64,000 nucleotides of DNA from Planctomycetota bacterium. Its GTDB lineage: Bacteria; Planctomycetota; UBA1135; GCA-002686595. Every line of letters starts with the position of its first letter. The stretch's first letter is position 1. Shown one piece after another: positions 54,481 through 63,919 of the stretch. The position numbers were made by a program, and so were the translations under genes. Under the pieces are notes generated by a model that made no database searches, was not told the DNA's origin, and saw only the letters and a program-made list of their open reading frames with translations. The stretch spans positions 27,768 through 91,767 of the forward strand of contig JAJDEU010000058.1 in the NCBI GenBank assembly GCA_029259635.1, written 5' to 3'.

Positions 54481-56598
54481 ATGAGAACCTCAAGTCCGCT
54501 TCTACGTGCTCTCGCCGCTTCCTCCATCCTCGCAGCCCTGAGCGTTGGACTGGGAAACACCTCGAGAGCCCACGGCGGCACTTATCGCGGACCGAGTAGT
54601 ACGGCGCCTGCGGGTGGCGGTGGTGGCGGAGGAGCGAACGCTGGGGATACGGTTCCGCCGAGCGGACCGACCTCCCCCACGGGCAGCGGCGGATCGGGCT
54701 CCTCCGGCTCCTCCGGTTCTGGCAGAGGCTCCGGCTCCACTGGCTCGACCGGCACTCCCGTGGGTCCCACACAACCCGGCTCCATTCAGATCTCGACCGA
54801 AACCGACTGGAGCCACTGGTGGGAGCTCAACAAGGATCGTTACCTCAACCTGAAATCGCGGATCTACAGCAACGACATCAAGCCTGGATCCGCGTCTTTC
54901 TTTTTGGGCGGTTGGCCGGCCGCACTCTCGAAAGACAGCCTGCGTCCCACGACGGAACAAATCCGCGAGCATGTTGTTCCCGCTCTACTCCATGCACTCG
55001 AAACCGAATCGCACAACGAGATCATTACCGGTTGTTTGATCGCGCTCGCAAAAGCCGGCCGCCCCGAGACTCCGCAGTTCGCCAGCGAGCTCCAGCGCGC
55101 CTTCCTGCCCTTCCTTTCTGACTCCAATCAGGAGATAGCGGAGACCGCGGCGCTCTCCATCGGAATTCTGAGTCACGACTCCGGGGTTCCCGTCCTCATA
55201 GATTTATTGCTCGACACGGAAAAGGGACGCGAGCTCGTGAAACGCAATCGAGTTCACTTTCGAACGCGATCCTTTGCGGCTTACGGACTCTCGATCATCG
55301 GAAAGCGAAGTGATGATCGAGGAATTCACTCTCAAATCGTCGCGGCGTTGTTCGAGACACTTCGCACCGACCATTCAGGAACAAAAGACCTCCGCGTTGC
55401 CTGCATGATTGCCTTGGGGCGCACTCCGATCCGAAACCCGTTCCCCCTCCAAACCATTTCTGCGCGCAAGACTTGGAAACCGGAGAGCTGTCGGGTCGCC
55501 GAGATCGACCACCTGCGTGCGTTTTTCGATTCGGAGGAGGCCAGCTTCCTCGTCCGTGCGCATGCTCCCGCAACGCTCGTCGGACTTCTCTCCGACCTTC
55601 CGGTTTCGATCTATGCGCCAATGAAGTCCGAACTGGCGACAAGTTTCATTCAGAGGATACGGGGAAAGAGATCGGAAGCACGAGAAGTGGTGCAGGGCTG
55701 CGTCATCGCGCTGGGGTTGCTCGGCGATTCGGACGGCGATTCCGTGGACAAGGAGATTCGGAAAGCTCTGCTCAACATCGAAAAGCACGTCGCCGACCCT
55801 CTGGCCCGCCGGCTCGCCGCGATCTCTATGGCGCAGGTTGCCTCGCGCCCTGGAATTGGTGCGGATTCGAATAGCGGTCGCGTCGACATTGAAAAAGCCC
55901 TCATTCGTGGAATGTCGGGAAGCACGCTCGAACGCCCTTGGTTCGCGCTGGCGATTGGGGTGCTTGGGCACTCGGACAGCGACAATCGGCGCGCTCCCTC
56001 CGCACAACTTTGCGAAGCGCTTCTCGAGAGGTTGGGTAAAGCTCAATCACCCCCCGAAATCGGGGCGCTCGCCGTCGCCGTCGGCATGGTCGGACTGGAA
56101 GATGCGCAGCCTCTTCTGCGCGCCAAGCTCGACGAGCTCTCGGTCGATGAAGCCCGCGGCTACTTGGTGCTCGCCATGGGTTTGATCGGGCGCCGCGAAT
56201 CCATCGCTCATGTCCAGACCATCGTTTCGAGTTCGCGATACCGCCCGACTCTCTTGCGCCAATCGGCCGTCTCGCTCGGACTCATGGGCGACAAGCGCCT
56301 AGTGCCCGACCTCGTCCGCATGATGGGTGAAGCGAACGGCTTGGCGACTCAAGCTGCAACCGCATCCGCACTCGGATTCATCGGTGACTCACGCTCCATC
56401 GATCCACTCTTGCAAATGTTGACCAGCAGCGAGCTGTACACCGATACCGCTCGTGGATTTGCCGCCGTGTCGCTCGGCTTGGTCGCTGACGACAGTGAGC
56501 TCCCCTGGAATGCCAACTTTGCCAGCGACATCAACTACCGCGCAACGACACCGACTCTGAATGACGAGAACGGCGCCGGCCTGCTTAACATTCTCTAA
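54481..56598 (+). CDS. Secreted HEAT-repeat protein with Gly/Ser-rich linker
   Basis: A 705-residue exported protein. A signal peptide (residues 1-30, SILAALSVGLGNTSRAHG) is followed by a glycine/serine/proline-rich linker (about 35-100). The rest is built from HEAT or PBS-lyase-type helical repeats, such as ETAALSIGILSHDSGVPVLI, LRQSAVSLGLMGDKRLVPDL and ATASALGFIGDSRSIDPLL. Such solenoids mediate protein contacts; no enzyme motif is seen. It follows the M14 gene by 202 bp without a clear terminator, so they may be co-transcribed. Confidence 0.85.
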   Translation: MRTSSPLLRALAASSILAALSVGLGNTSRAHGGTYRGPSSTAPAGGGGGGGANAGDTVPPSGPTSPTGSGGSGSSGSSGSGRGSGSTGSTGTPVGPTQPGSIQISTETDWSHWWELNKDRYLNLKSRIYSNDIKPGSASFFLGGWPAALSKDSLRPTTEQIREHVVPALLHALETESHNEIITGCLIALAKAGRPETPQFASELQRAFLPFLSDSNQEIAETAALSIGILSHDSGVPVLIDLLLDTEKGRELVKRNRVHFRTRSFAAYGLSIIGKRSDDRGIHSQIVAALFETLRTDHSGTKDLRVACMIALGRTPIRNPFPLQTISARKTWKPESCRVAEIDHLRAFFDSEEASFLVRAHAPATLVGLLSDLPVSIYAPMKSELATSFIQRIRGKRSEAREVVQGCVIALGLLGDSDGDSVDKEIRKALLNIEKHVADPLARRLAAISMAQVASRPGIGADSNSGRVDIEKALIRGMSGSTLERPWFALAIGVLGHSDSDNRRAPSAQLCEALLERLGKAQSPPEIGALAVAVGMVGLEDAQPLLRAKLDELSVDEARGYLVLAMGLIGRRESIAHVQTIVSSSRYRPTLLRQSAVSLGLMGDKRLVPDLVRMMGEANGLATQAATASALGFIGDSRSIDPLLQMLTSSELYTDTARGFAAVSLGLVADDSELPWNANFASDINYRATTPTLNDENGAGLLNIL

Positions 56599-56729
56599 GG
56601 CGGCGATCGAGGAGTTCACCCTGAGTCAGGAGTGCAGGCCCTTTGATTCCTGCGAGGATCTCCATTTCCCCGCGTCGTTGCTCGCATAAGATAGCTCGTT
56701 CGAACAACGCTGAATTGGGATTCAAAGTT

Positions 56730-57872
56730 ATGACGGGAGAGCAATCAGGATACGAGCTACCGGAGGAGTTGTGGGAGCGGGTCCTCAGCCCCGCGCTCGT
56801 GATCTACCTCGATCGAGTTCGACACAACGTGCGCACGGTCATCGAGCAGACCGGTGGAGCGGACCGTTGGAGGCCGCACGTGAAGACGGCCAAGATTCCG
56901 GAAGTCTTCCGAGAGCTCTGTCGCGCGGGAATCCGAAATTTCAAATGCGCAACGACCCGCGAGGCGCGCGAGCTCCTGCAAGTTATGCGCGCCGAATCGG
57001 TTTCGAACGGCGATCTACTGGTGGCTTACCCGTTGCCCGCTCCCGCCCTGACCGTGATGGAATCACTGGCGGAGGAGTACAGCGAGTTTCGTCTCTCCGT
57101 TTTGGCGGAAGACGCGACGAACATCGACGCTATCCCGAGCCCTCTCTCGATCTTCGTCGACGTCAATCCCGGCATGCACCGTACCGGAATCCCCGCGCAC
57201 AACTTCGACGAGATCAAGGCGGTCGCGACTCTAGCGGGATCCCGCTTTCGCGGAGTTCACTTCTACGACGGGCATCTCCACCAAGACGACATTGAACTGC
57301 GCCGCCGGTCCGCCTTTGAGTGTTACGACCAGCTCGTTGAGTTGGTCCGGCGTCTCGAATCGACGGGGACCTCAGTCGACGAGATCATCACGAGCGGAAC
57401 GCCTTCCTATCGCCACGCTCTGGCCTACCCCCACTTTGGTGATCTGGGCTCAACCCTGCACCGAGTCTCGCCGGGAACGGTTGTCTACTTTGACTTGCGC
57501 TCGCAAGAGCTCGAACCGGACTGCGGGCTGCAACCGGCCGCACTGGTTCATTCACGAGTGATATCAGTGCCCAATGAAACGACAGTGACCTGCGATGCGG
57601 GCTCCAAGTCGATCGCTGCGGAGGCCGGAGATCCCGTTGCACACGCGCTGGGTCACCCTGAGTTGCGCGCCCTTACGCCCAGCGAAGAACATCTACCGTT
57701 CGAGCTCGTGTCCGGATCGGCGCCTGCCCGCGGAACGGCGTTGATGCTCTTCCCGCGCCACATCTGCCCGACCGTCAACCTAGCGAGCCAAGCCGTCTTG
57801 ATGGATCAAGACGGCTTCGCCCGCGTCGTAGACGTGAGCGCTCGCGCTCACGACTTGCTCATCGGCGACTAG
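56730..57872 (+). CDS. D-threonine aldolase/D-serine dehydratase-like PLP enzyme
   Basis: A 380-residue enzyme of the alanine-racemase-N fold-type III group. The PLP Lys52 lies in RWRPHVKTAKIPEV, and the C-terminal metal motif HICPTVN (His344, Cys346) is that of D-threonine aldolase and D-serine dehydratase. Likely reaction is cleavage or deamination of a D-hydroxy amino acid. The start 56730 is preferred, as upstream residues are Arg/Ser-rich and not family-like. Its stop overlaps the convergent sthA stop within the palindrome CTAG. Confidence 0.88.
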   Translation: MTGEQSGYELPEELWERVLSPALVIYLDRVRHNVRTVIEQTGGADRWRPHVKTAKIPEVFRELCRAGIRNFKCATTREARELLQVMRAESVSNGDLLVAYPLPAPALTVMESLAEEYSEFRLSVLAEDATNIDAIPSPLSIFVDVNPGMHRTGIPAHNFDEIKAVATLAGSRFRGVHFYDGHLHQDDIELRRRSAFECYDQLVELVRRLESTGTSVDEIITSGTPSYRHALAYPHFGDLGSTLHRVSPGTVVYFDLRSQELEPDCGLQPAALVHSRVISVPNETTVTCDAGSKSIAAEAGDPVAHALGHPELRALTPSEEHLPFELVSGSAPARGTALMLFPRHICPTVNLASQAVLMDQDGFARVVDVSARAHDLLIGD

Positions 57873-59281
57873 CCAACCTTGCGCAGCTCGGCCGGTCGTG
57901 CCTGCACGATCTTGATCGCCGCGACCCGAAAGCCTTCGGCCATCGTCGGGAAGTTGAAGATGCTATCGACAAAAACGTCGATGGAGGTCTTCGCCTGGAT
58001 CGCCATCTGAGCGATGTGAATCAGCTCTGTGGCGCCCTGCCCGACAATGTGAGCGCCGAGGAGCTGAGTTCCCGAAGGATCTGCGACCAGCTTCAGCATA
58101 CCTTCGGTGTCGCCGCAAATCTGACCGCGCGCGAGCTCTTCGAATTTCGAGCGTCCGACAACCGCGGATCCGTGCTCCGCAATCGCTTGCTCTTCCGTGA
58201 TACCCACCGAAGCCATCTCGGGAATCGTGTAGATCCCGACCGGCAGGGTGCCCGCCTCTTCCGGAACCGGCAATCCAAAGGCGTGCAGTGCAGCCCGACG
58301 GCCTTGCTCCATCGAAGCTGCCGCGAGCGCCGGCGGACCGATCGCATCGCCCGCCGCGTAGATGTGGGGTGCGCTCGACTGACAAAATTCGTCGACGACG
58401 ACTGTTCCGCGGTTGCTCACCTCCACACCGGCAACCTCTAGATTGAGATCACCGACGCATGCGATGCGGCCTTGGGCGACGAACATCTTTTCGGACCGAA
58501 TCACTTCTCCCGTATCGAGCGAAGTTACGACCGCTGTGAGGCCATCCCATTCGACCTTCTCGATCGTGCGATTGGGAAGGAAGGTTCCGCCCATGCTTTC
58601 GAAGCTCTTCAGAAAGCAATCGATGAGCTCGGGATCCATGAACGCGAGCGGCCGCTCGTACTTATCGACGATCGTGACATCCACACCGAGTGCAGCGAAG
58701 ATCGTCGCGAATTCGCAGGCAATGACACCGCTGCCGACGACGGTCAGTGAACTGGGCAGGTAGATCAAGGACAGGATCGAGTCGCTGTCCAAGATGTGTT
58801 CGTGGTCGACGGGAATATTGTCCGGAAGACGGGGCCGTGAGCCTGTGGCGATCAGGATGCGCTCACCGGTTGCGGTACGCTCGCCGCGATCCGGTCCACG
58901 AACCGTAACCTCATGCTCGCCACTGAACCGCGCCCGACCGCGCCATCGCTCAATGCCGTTTCGAGAGAGTTGCTCGCTCATGAAATCGGCATGTGCATCG
59001 CGGACGGCGTCCAGGTTGCGCATCAAGCTCTCGACCTTGACCCCACCGGTGATTCCCGATTCGAACAGCTTCGGCGCGAGACGTGAAGTCCCCCACAAAC
59101 CGAGCGCTGTCTCGCGCAGCGTCTTACTCGGAATCGTTCCCCGATGAACGCACTCACCACCGACCGCCTGCTGCAGGTCGACCAGTAACACGCGCTTGCC
59201 AGCTTTCGCACCCTGGATCGCAGCTTTGTGCCCCGCGGGTCCGCCACCGATCACGATCAATTCAAATTCTTCGGAGCTCAT
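57869..59281 (-). CDS. sthA: Si-specific NAD(P)+ transhydrogenase (soluble)
   Basis: A 470-residue FAD protein that balances NADH and NADPH. FAD-binding VIGGGPAGHKAAIQGAKAG opens the protein. The redox site reads GGECVHRGTIPSK: Cys44 is kept, and the second redox Cys of dihydrolipoamide dehydrogenase is Thr49, the hallmark of SthA. NAD-binding LTVVGSGVIACEFATIF and the C-terminal dimer domain (GRSKFEELARGQICGD) are complete. It overlaps the upstream HDOD gene by 4 bp. Confidence 0.93.
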   Translation of the reverse strand: MSSEEFELIVIGGGPAGHKAAIQGAKAGKRVLLVDLQQAVGGECVHRGTIPSKTLRETALGLWGTSRLAPKLFESGITGGVKVESLMRNLDAVRDAHADFMSEQLSRNGIERWRGRARFSGEHEVTVRGPDRGERTATGERILIATGSRPRLPDNIPVDHEHILDSDSILSLIYLPSSLTVVGSGVIACEFATIFAALGVDVTIVDKYERPLAFMDPELIDCFLKSFESMGGTFLPNRTIEKVEWDGLTAVVTSLDTGEVIRSEKMFVAQGRIACVGDLNLEVAGVEVSNRGTVVVDEFCQSSAPHIYAAGDAIGPPALAAASMEQGRRAALHAFGLPVPEEAGTLPVGIYTIPEMASVGITEEQAIAEHGSAVVGRSKFEELARGQICGDTEGMLKLVADPSGTQLLGAHIVGQGATELIHIAQMAIQAKTSIDVFVDSIFNFPTMAEGFRVAAIKIVQARPAELRKVG

Positions 59282-60138
59282 TGGAATGCCCTTGCTGTCT
59301 CGAGGACGGAATCTTTGATTGCCAACAAGCTCTCGAAATCTTTCTCGTAGATCTCGAGGTCAGCGACGATTTTCATTTCGGAAAGGCTCTCAGCGGTCTC
59401 GTCGGAGTTTCCGAGAGCCCAGCTCGCCAGGTGGCTCGCAAGCCCGGTCATCATGGCCTGCTCGCGAAATGGACCGGCAGAATCTGCGTCGTGGCAGAAC
59501 TCCACGGCGGCCTGAATCCAAGGAGCGAAGTCCCACTTACCGAGCAGGACGCCGCCGAAGGTCCCCCCGAATTGATTCATCATGGCTTCGGCTATCTCGT
59601 CATCGAGATGCTCGTCGACATCGGCTTCGGACCACGCGTCAACGAGGAGCTGCAAGGCGACAGGTTTCCCGACGCCGTGCAACAAGCCACAGAGAAAAGC
59701 ACCCTCGACGTTCTTGCGGAGCGTGCGCGCAACTTCTTTGGCGTAGAACCCACTCACGGCAGCGTGAGTCCAGAGCGCCGACAAAGTCGAATCAAACCCC
59801 GGCACGTCAAAGACTTTGCCCTTCACCGAGACGGCGATCGCGATCTCGCAGATCGTCGAGAAGCCGAGACGCGCGGTGGCTTGCGAGAGCGAGACGATCG
59901 GCTCGTTAGGCGCATAGGCCGCCGAATTCGAGACGTGCAAGACGTGCCCCGCAAGCGATTGGTCGCGTTCGAGCTTTTTGCCTAGTTCGCGAGCATCGCA
60001 CTCGGCTCCGTTACAGAGCGCGAGAATTTCGGTCACGCTGCCGGAGAGGACCGGCAGATCGAGATCGTTCGATTGAGTATGGGCTTGAATAGTCAAGCCA
60101 ACGGGCCCCGCTAGAAGGGCGTCGAAATTGAGGGACAT
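59278..60138 (-). CDS. HDOD domain signalling protein
   Basis: A 286-residue protein. The HDOD domain spans about residues 20-230: LPVLSGSVTEILALCNGAEC, ELGKKLERDQSLAGHVLHVSNSA, ISLSQATARLGFSTI-type helix and FLCGLLHGVGKPVAL. It is related to HD phosphohydrolases but without the catalytic HD pair; such proteins are signalling scaffolds. ATG 60138 is preferred over a GTG at 60192, which adds 18 Pro/Thr-rich residues. Coupling with sthA by a 4-bp overlap is unusual and might mean redox-linked signalling. Confidence 0.85.
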   Translation of the reverse strand: MSLNFDALLAGPVGLTIQAHTQSNDLDLPVLSGSVTEILALCNGAECDARELGKKLERDQSLAGHVLHVSNSAAYAPNEPIVSLSQATARLGFSTICEIAIAVSVKGKVFDVPGFDSTLSALWTHAAVSGFYAKEVARTLRKNVEGAFLCGLLHGVGKPVALQLLVDAWSEADVDEHLDDEIAEAMMNQFGGTFGGVLLGKWDFAPWIQAAVEFCHDADSAGPFREQAMMTGLASHLASWALGNSDETAESLSEMKIVADLEIYEKDFESLLAIKDSVLETARAFQ

Positions 60139-60305
60139 GGATTCGGTAGTGGGTGTGGGGAACACACCGCTATCGGCCGGCGCCAAGCTCACAATTGAGC
60201 GGACTGCCCTTCCCGGACGACGATCGAGAAAAAACTTCCGAACGGGTTCCCGATGTCGAGCTCGACGAGCGACAAAAGTGAGCCGGGAGCGCTAGCGTCC
60301 CCGTC

Positions 60306-61796
60306 TTAGCGACGCCCCAGCTCTTTTTCCGCCCGCTCTAAAAACGGCCGAACCTCAACGAGCTCGATGTCCGTTCGCTTTCGCAGCTCGCGGAGGAACC
60401 AGCCTTTGTGGCCGGCGCCGTAAGTCACGAGGAAGCGTTTGCCCGCGCCCTTATGCTTGTCGAGTGCGTCGGCAATATGGCCGTAGTGCGACCGATTGAT
60501 CGCTGTCCAACCGCCCGGACCGAGCTCGTCATTGAACAGGCGATCGTAGACCGCGAGCTCCAACTCCACGCACTCATCGTAGGCGTCGCTGTTGACGAAG
60601 TACGGATCGTCGCTGGAACCCGCCGCTTCCTGACACTCTTCCGAGGCAAGACTCGCAGCCTGATACTCAGCCCACTCTTCCGCTCGTGCTAGGTCTTCCG
60701 AGATTTCGCGCAATCGGTTGCTGCGAAAGCGCGCCATCGGGGCGGTCCACCCGGCGGTCGGAATGATCTCGAAGTCGAGCTCCCGCGTCAGCGGATAGAC
60801 GACCTCCAAGTATTCGGGAAAGCGCATCACGCGCGGCTCGGTCACTCTTCCGTCGCGCAAAAACCCCTCCATCGCCGCGCGAGCGCGGTTGGGCGGAATC
60901 TCGGCGAGGATGTAGTCGGGCTTGACTTCGCGAATGAAAGCGTCGAGCAGCTTGAGGTCATAGCGCTCGCTGGTCTCGTGCCCGCCGTGAATCGTTCCGA
61001 GCACGAGAACTTGGTTCGGCTTGAATTCAGCGGGCGGGGCGCTCTCCTCAATCGGAAGGCCGAGCACGCAGATCGTTTCGGCATCCACGCAGGCGACATA
61101 GGCAAAGAGGCCGTCCGGGTGGACGGAGATGGAAGTCGGTCCGTTCTCGACTGGGATCACGTCCACAATCCTGCGCGAGTCGTAGTCGAGAACGGAGACC
61201 GTGCTGCCGCCCTGATTGTTGATCAGAGCTAACTCACCTCCGGGAAGATCGGTGAGCCAAACCGGATCGGGACCGAGCCCCTCGGTCAGCCTTGTCGTCA
61301 CCTCCAGTGATGCCGTGTTGATCCAAACGAGCGAATCGGGCTCGCTGCAAAACACAATAAGGGCCGTCCCGTCGGGACTCATGCTGATATTGCCCGGCTG
61401 GGCGCCCACGTCGACGACCTCGGTAGGCTCTCCATTTAAATGATCCGTGATACTCACGGTACCGCTTTCAGGATTCGCTTTGATACGGAATTGATCCGAG
61501 TAAGGAACCCAACCACGAACGTGAATACAGGGCATAGACTCGGACCCGTTCGTCCCGACCACCTTGAGGGTCGCGCAGTCGATGATCGGTTCGCCTCCCA
61601 GCTCGAGCGGCTCTTTCCATTCCGTGCCGTGCAACCGCACGAAAGCCTGCTGCCCGTCACGCGAGAATCTCACACCGCAGACCTTCTCTCCGATCGGAAT
61701 GGAGCGCACGAGTTCAATGCCAACTCCGCCACCCGTCGCCGTGGTTTCCGATTGTGCACAGACGAGGAACGCGACGAGAGCGGCGGTTGCGATCAT
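60306..61796 (-). CDS. Exported beta-propeller (YVTN-like) fused to a TraB/GumN-like domain
   Basis: A 496-residue exported protein with a short signal (MIATAALVAFLVCAQSE). Residues 30-250 contain YVTN-type propeller repeats (PGNISMSPDGTALIVFCSE, PTSISVHPDGLFAYVACV). From about 260 the chain switches to a TraB/DUF5694-like domain: NQVLVLGTIHGGHETSERY, DYILAEIPPNRARAAM and, at the end, RFLVTYGAGHKGWFLRELR. TraB/GumN proteins are putative metal-dependent proteases. I know the two halves as separate families, not this fusion. It lies 9 nt downstream of the M20 peptidase gene. Confidence 0.78.
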   Translation of the reverse strand: MIATAALVAFLVCAQSETTATGGGVGIELVRSIPIGEKVCGVRFSRDGQQAFVRLHGTEWKEPLELGGEPIIDCATLKVVGTNGSESMPCIHVRGWVPYSDQFRIKANPESGTVSITDHLNGEPTEVVDVGAQPGNISMSPDGTALIVFCSEPDSLVWINTASLEVTTRLTEGLGPDPVWLTDLPGGELALINNQGGSTVSVLDYDSRRIVDVIPVENGPTSISVHPDGLFAYVACVDAETICVLGLPIEESAPPAEFKPNQVLVLGTIHGGHETSERYDLKLLDAFIREVKPDYILAEIPPNRARAAMEGFLRDGRVTEPRVMRFPEYLEVVYPLTRELDFEIIPTAGWTAPMARFRSNRLREISEDLARAEEWAEYQAASLASEECQEAAGSSDDPYFVNSDAYDECVELELAVYDRLFNDELGPGGWTAINRSHYGHIADALDKHKGAGKRFLVTYGAGHKGWFLRELRKRTDIELVEVRPFLERAEKELGRR

Positions 61797-61805
61797 AATT
61801 AAGGC

Positions 61806-63245
61806 CTAGCCCTGACGATGCAGATGGTCACTGAGGACCTGCGCGACACAGCAAGTGAGTTTTTTGCCCGTCGGGATATCCAAGAACTCATTCGGACCGT
61901 GCGCGTTCGATGCCGGACCGAGAACGCCGGTGATGAGGAACTGCGCCTTCGGAAACTTCTCGCCGAGCATGCCCATGAAGGGAATCGATCCGCCCTCGCC
62001 CATGTAGGCGGCGGGGTTACCGAAGAAGACGCTCGAGGCTGCGGCGACGGAGTCACCGAGCCAGTCGGCGAGCGCGGGCGCATTCCAACCCTGACCGCCG
62101 TCCTCACCGTCGAAGTGGACGCGCGCGCCGTAGGGCGGGTCTTTCTCGAGCAGCTCCTTCACGAACCGCGAGGCCGCGTTCGCCTCGGCCGTCGGCGGAA
62201 TGCGGAGCGAGAGCTTCATTCTCGTGAACGGGCGCAGCACGTTGCCCGCGCTATCAATCGATGGAATGCCTTCGACGCCGGTTACCGAGAGCGCCGCCTT
62301 CCACGTGCGCGCGAGCACCAAATCGGCAAGCTCGCCATCCATCGCGCCCGCGCCTTCAACGAACGGGAACTTTTGGTGAATCGCTTCACCGAGCACCTCG
62401 GCTGCGGCCGCCGCCTGCTGCTTGCGCTGCTCCGGAATTTCCACGTTGAGCTCGTCCGGAAGAATCTGCCCCGTGGCGACATCCTCCAGTCGCGTGAGCA
62501 GGGACCGCAGAATTCGAAAGCTCGACGGAACGATTCCACTCGCGTCGCCGGAGTGCACGCCCTCTTCGAGAATGTCGATCCGCAAATTGCCGACCACCAT
62601 TCCGCGCAGCGAGGTCGTACTCCACAGGCGCTCGTAGTCGCCGCAGCCCGAGTCCAAACAGACGATCAAACTCGGCTCGCCGATTCGATTCGCCAAGTGG
62701 TCGATGTAGAAGGGCAGATCGAAACTGCCGCTCTCTTCGCAGGCTTCGATCAGGACGACGCAACGCGCGTGCTGCATACCCGCTTCATGGAGCGCACGGA
62801 TCGCCGTCAGTGAGGCGAAAGCCGAATAGCCGTCGTCCGCTCCCCCGCGCCCGTACAGTCGCTCGCCTTTGCGCACCGGCTTCCACGGTCCGAGGTCATC
62901 CCGCCAACCGGTCATCTCCGGTTGTTTGTCGAGGTGACCGTACAAGAGCACCGTGTCGTCGCCCTCACCGGGAACCTCCATGTAGATCAGAGGCGTTCGA
63001 CCCTCGAGCTCAACGACCTCGACGACCAGGCCGTCGATCGGCTGAGCGCGGCACCAGGTTTCGATCAGAGCAACCGCCCGCGCCATGTGTCCGTGCTCGG
63101 CCCAGTCCGGGTCGAACAGCGGCGACTTATTCGGGATCGCGATGTACTCGATCAGGTTGGGAACGATTTCACTCTCCCAAACTCCGTCGACAAAATTCCA
63201 GGTTGCCTCGCGGTCGAGCCGCGGGAGAATATTGCTCTCTTTCAT
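61806..63245 (-). CDS. M20-family dipeptidase/aminoacylase-like metallohydrolase
   Basis: A 479-residue cytosolic zinc peptidase. Metal ligands and catalytic residues: His104 and Asp106 in LLYGHLDKQPE, Asp137 in GRGGADDGYSA, and the Glu pair (170/171) in EACEESGSF. The lid/dimerisation domain is in the middle. Start 63245 is chosen because the preceding 17 residues are unlike the family. First gene of a leftward unit with the propeller-TraB protein; it may cleave dipeptides delivered by the oligopeptide importer. Confidence 0.92.
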   Translation of the reverse strand: MKESNILPRLDREATWNFVDGVWESEIVPNLIEYIAIPNKSPLFDPDWAEHGHMARAVALIETWCRAQPIDGLVVEVVELEGRTPLIYMEVPGEGDDTVLLYGHLDKQPEMTGWRDDLGPWKPVRKGERLYGRGGADDGYSAFASLTAIRALHEAGMQHARCVVLIEACEESGSFDLPFYIDHLANRIGEPSLIVCLDSGCGDYERLWSTTSLRGMVVGNLRIDILEEGVHSGDASGIVPSSFRILRSLLTRLEDVATGQILPDELNVEIPEQRKQQAAAAAEVLGEAIHQKFPFVEGAGAMDGELADLVLARTWKAALSVTGVEGIPSIDSAGNVLRPFTRMKLSLRIPPTAEANAASRFVKELLEKDPPYGARVHFDGEDGGQGWNAPALADWLGDSVAAASSVFFGNPAAYMGEGGSIPFMGMLGEKFPKAQFLITGVLGPASNAHGPNEFLDIPTGKKLTCCVAQVLSDHLHRQG

Positions 63246-63513
63246 GGCGGCCAGGATAACGCCCGCGACCGATTCGAGCATTCTCCGCTGGCCCAAGAGA
63301 GCTCTGCCGCGCGTGCCGCGGACGTGACTCGATTCTCATCTCCCCGAATCGCCCACCCGCTCGCCGCTCCTTCCCCCATCGAGGGCGGACTTTAGGGCGC
63401 CCGGCGCAAGGCAAGCCACGCGGAGCACGTTGGGACCGCAGCCCCGGGTTGCTAGGCTGGTGAACGATTTGGGCCAGCTCCCGCGCACCTCTGAACCGAA
63501 CAACTTCCGACCC

Positions 63514-63903
63514 ATGAAGGCATCCTCACTCTGTTTCGTCATCCTCTTGGCCACCGCGTCGAGCAGCTGCATCGTCGTCGCCGCCGGCGTCGGCGCCGCC
63601 GCCACCTACGGCTACATCAGCCACACGAATAACGTCTCGTCACGCGAGTTCGATGCACGCCCCGACCTCACCTGGAAAGCCGTGTTGCATGGGATGAAAG
63701 CGCAGGACTATCAGGTCGAGGGCTCTCCGCAGCTGGGCCCCGTCGACGGAGTCGCCATCGCTGGCGACACGGTCGTCACCGTCGAGCGCGTCCCCGGCGG
63801 TACCTCAAGAGTCAAAGTCAAAGTCGGCACCTTTGAATCCGAACAGCACGAGCGCCTCGCCCGACTCCTCATCCAGGAAATCGCGCGCCGTCTCGGCGAG
63901 TAG
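63514..63903 (+). CDS. DUF3568-family lipoprotein
   Basis: A 129-residue lipoprotein. MKASSLCFVILLATASSSC places the lipid Cys at residue 19, followed by an Ala/Gly-rich helix (VVAAGVGAAATYGYI). The body carries the DUF3568 pattern: DLTWKAVLHGMKAQDYQVEG, then DTVVTVERVPGGTSRVKVKVG, and ends with RLLIQEIARRLGE. The start 63514 removes 28 non-signal residues. A short hairpin and a second copy of the giant inverted repeat follow its stop. Confidence 0.82.
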   Translation: MKASSLCFVILLATASSSCIVVAAGVGAAATYGYISHTNNVSSREFDARPDLTWKAVLHGMKAQDYQVEGSPQLGPVDGVAIAGDTVVTVERVPGGTSRVKVKVGTFESEQHERLARLLIQEIARRLGE

Positions 63904-63919
63904 CTCCCGCGAAGCGGGA
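63904..63919 (+). other. Short hairpin after the DUF3568 stop
   Basis: TCCCGC and GCGGGA form a 6-bp stem with GAA as loop, directly after the stop codon and just before the repeat copy. Possibly contributes to transcript end formation with the larger inverted repeat. Confidence 0.3.
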
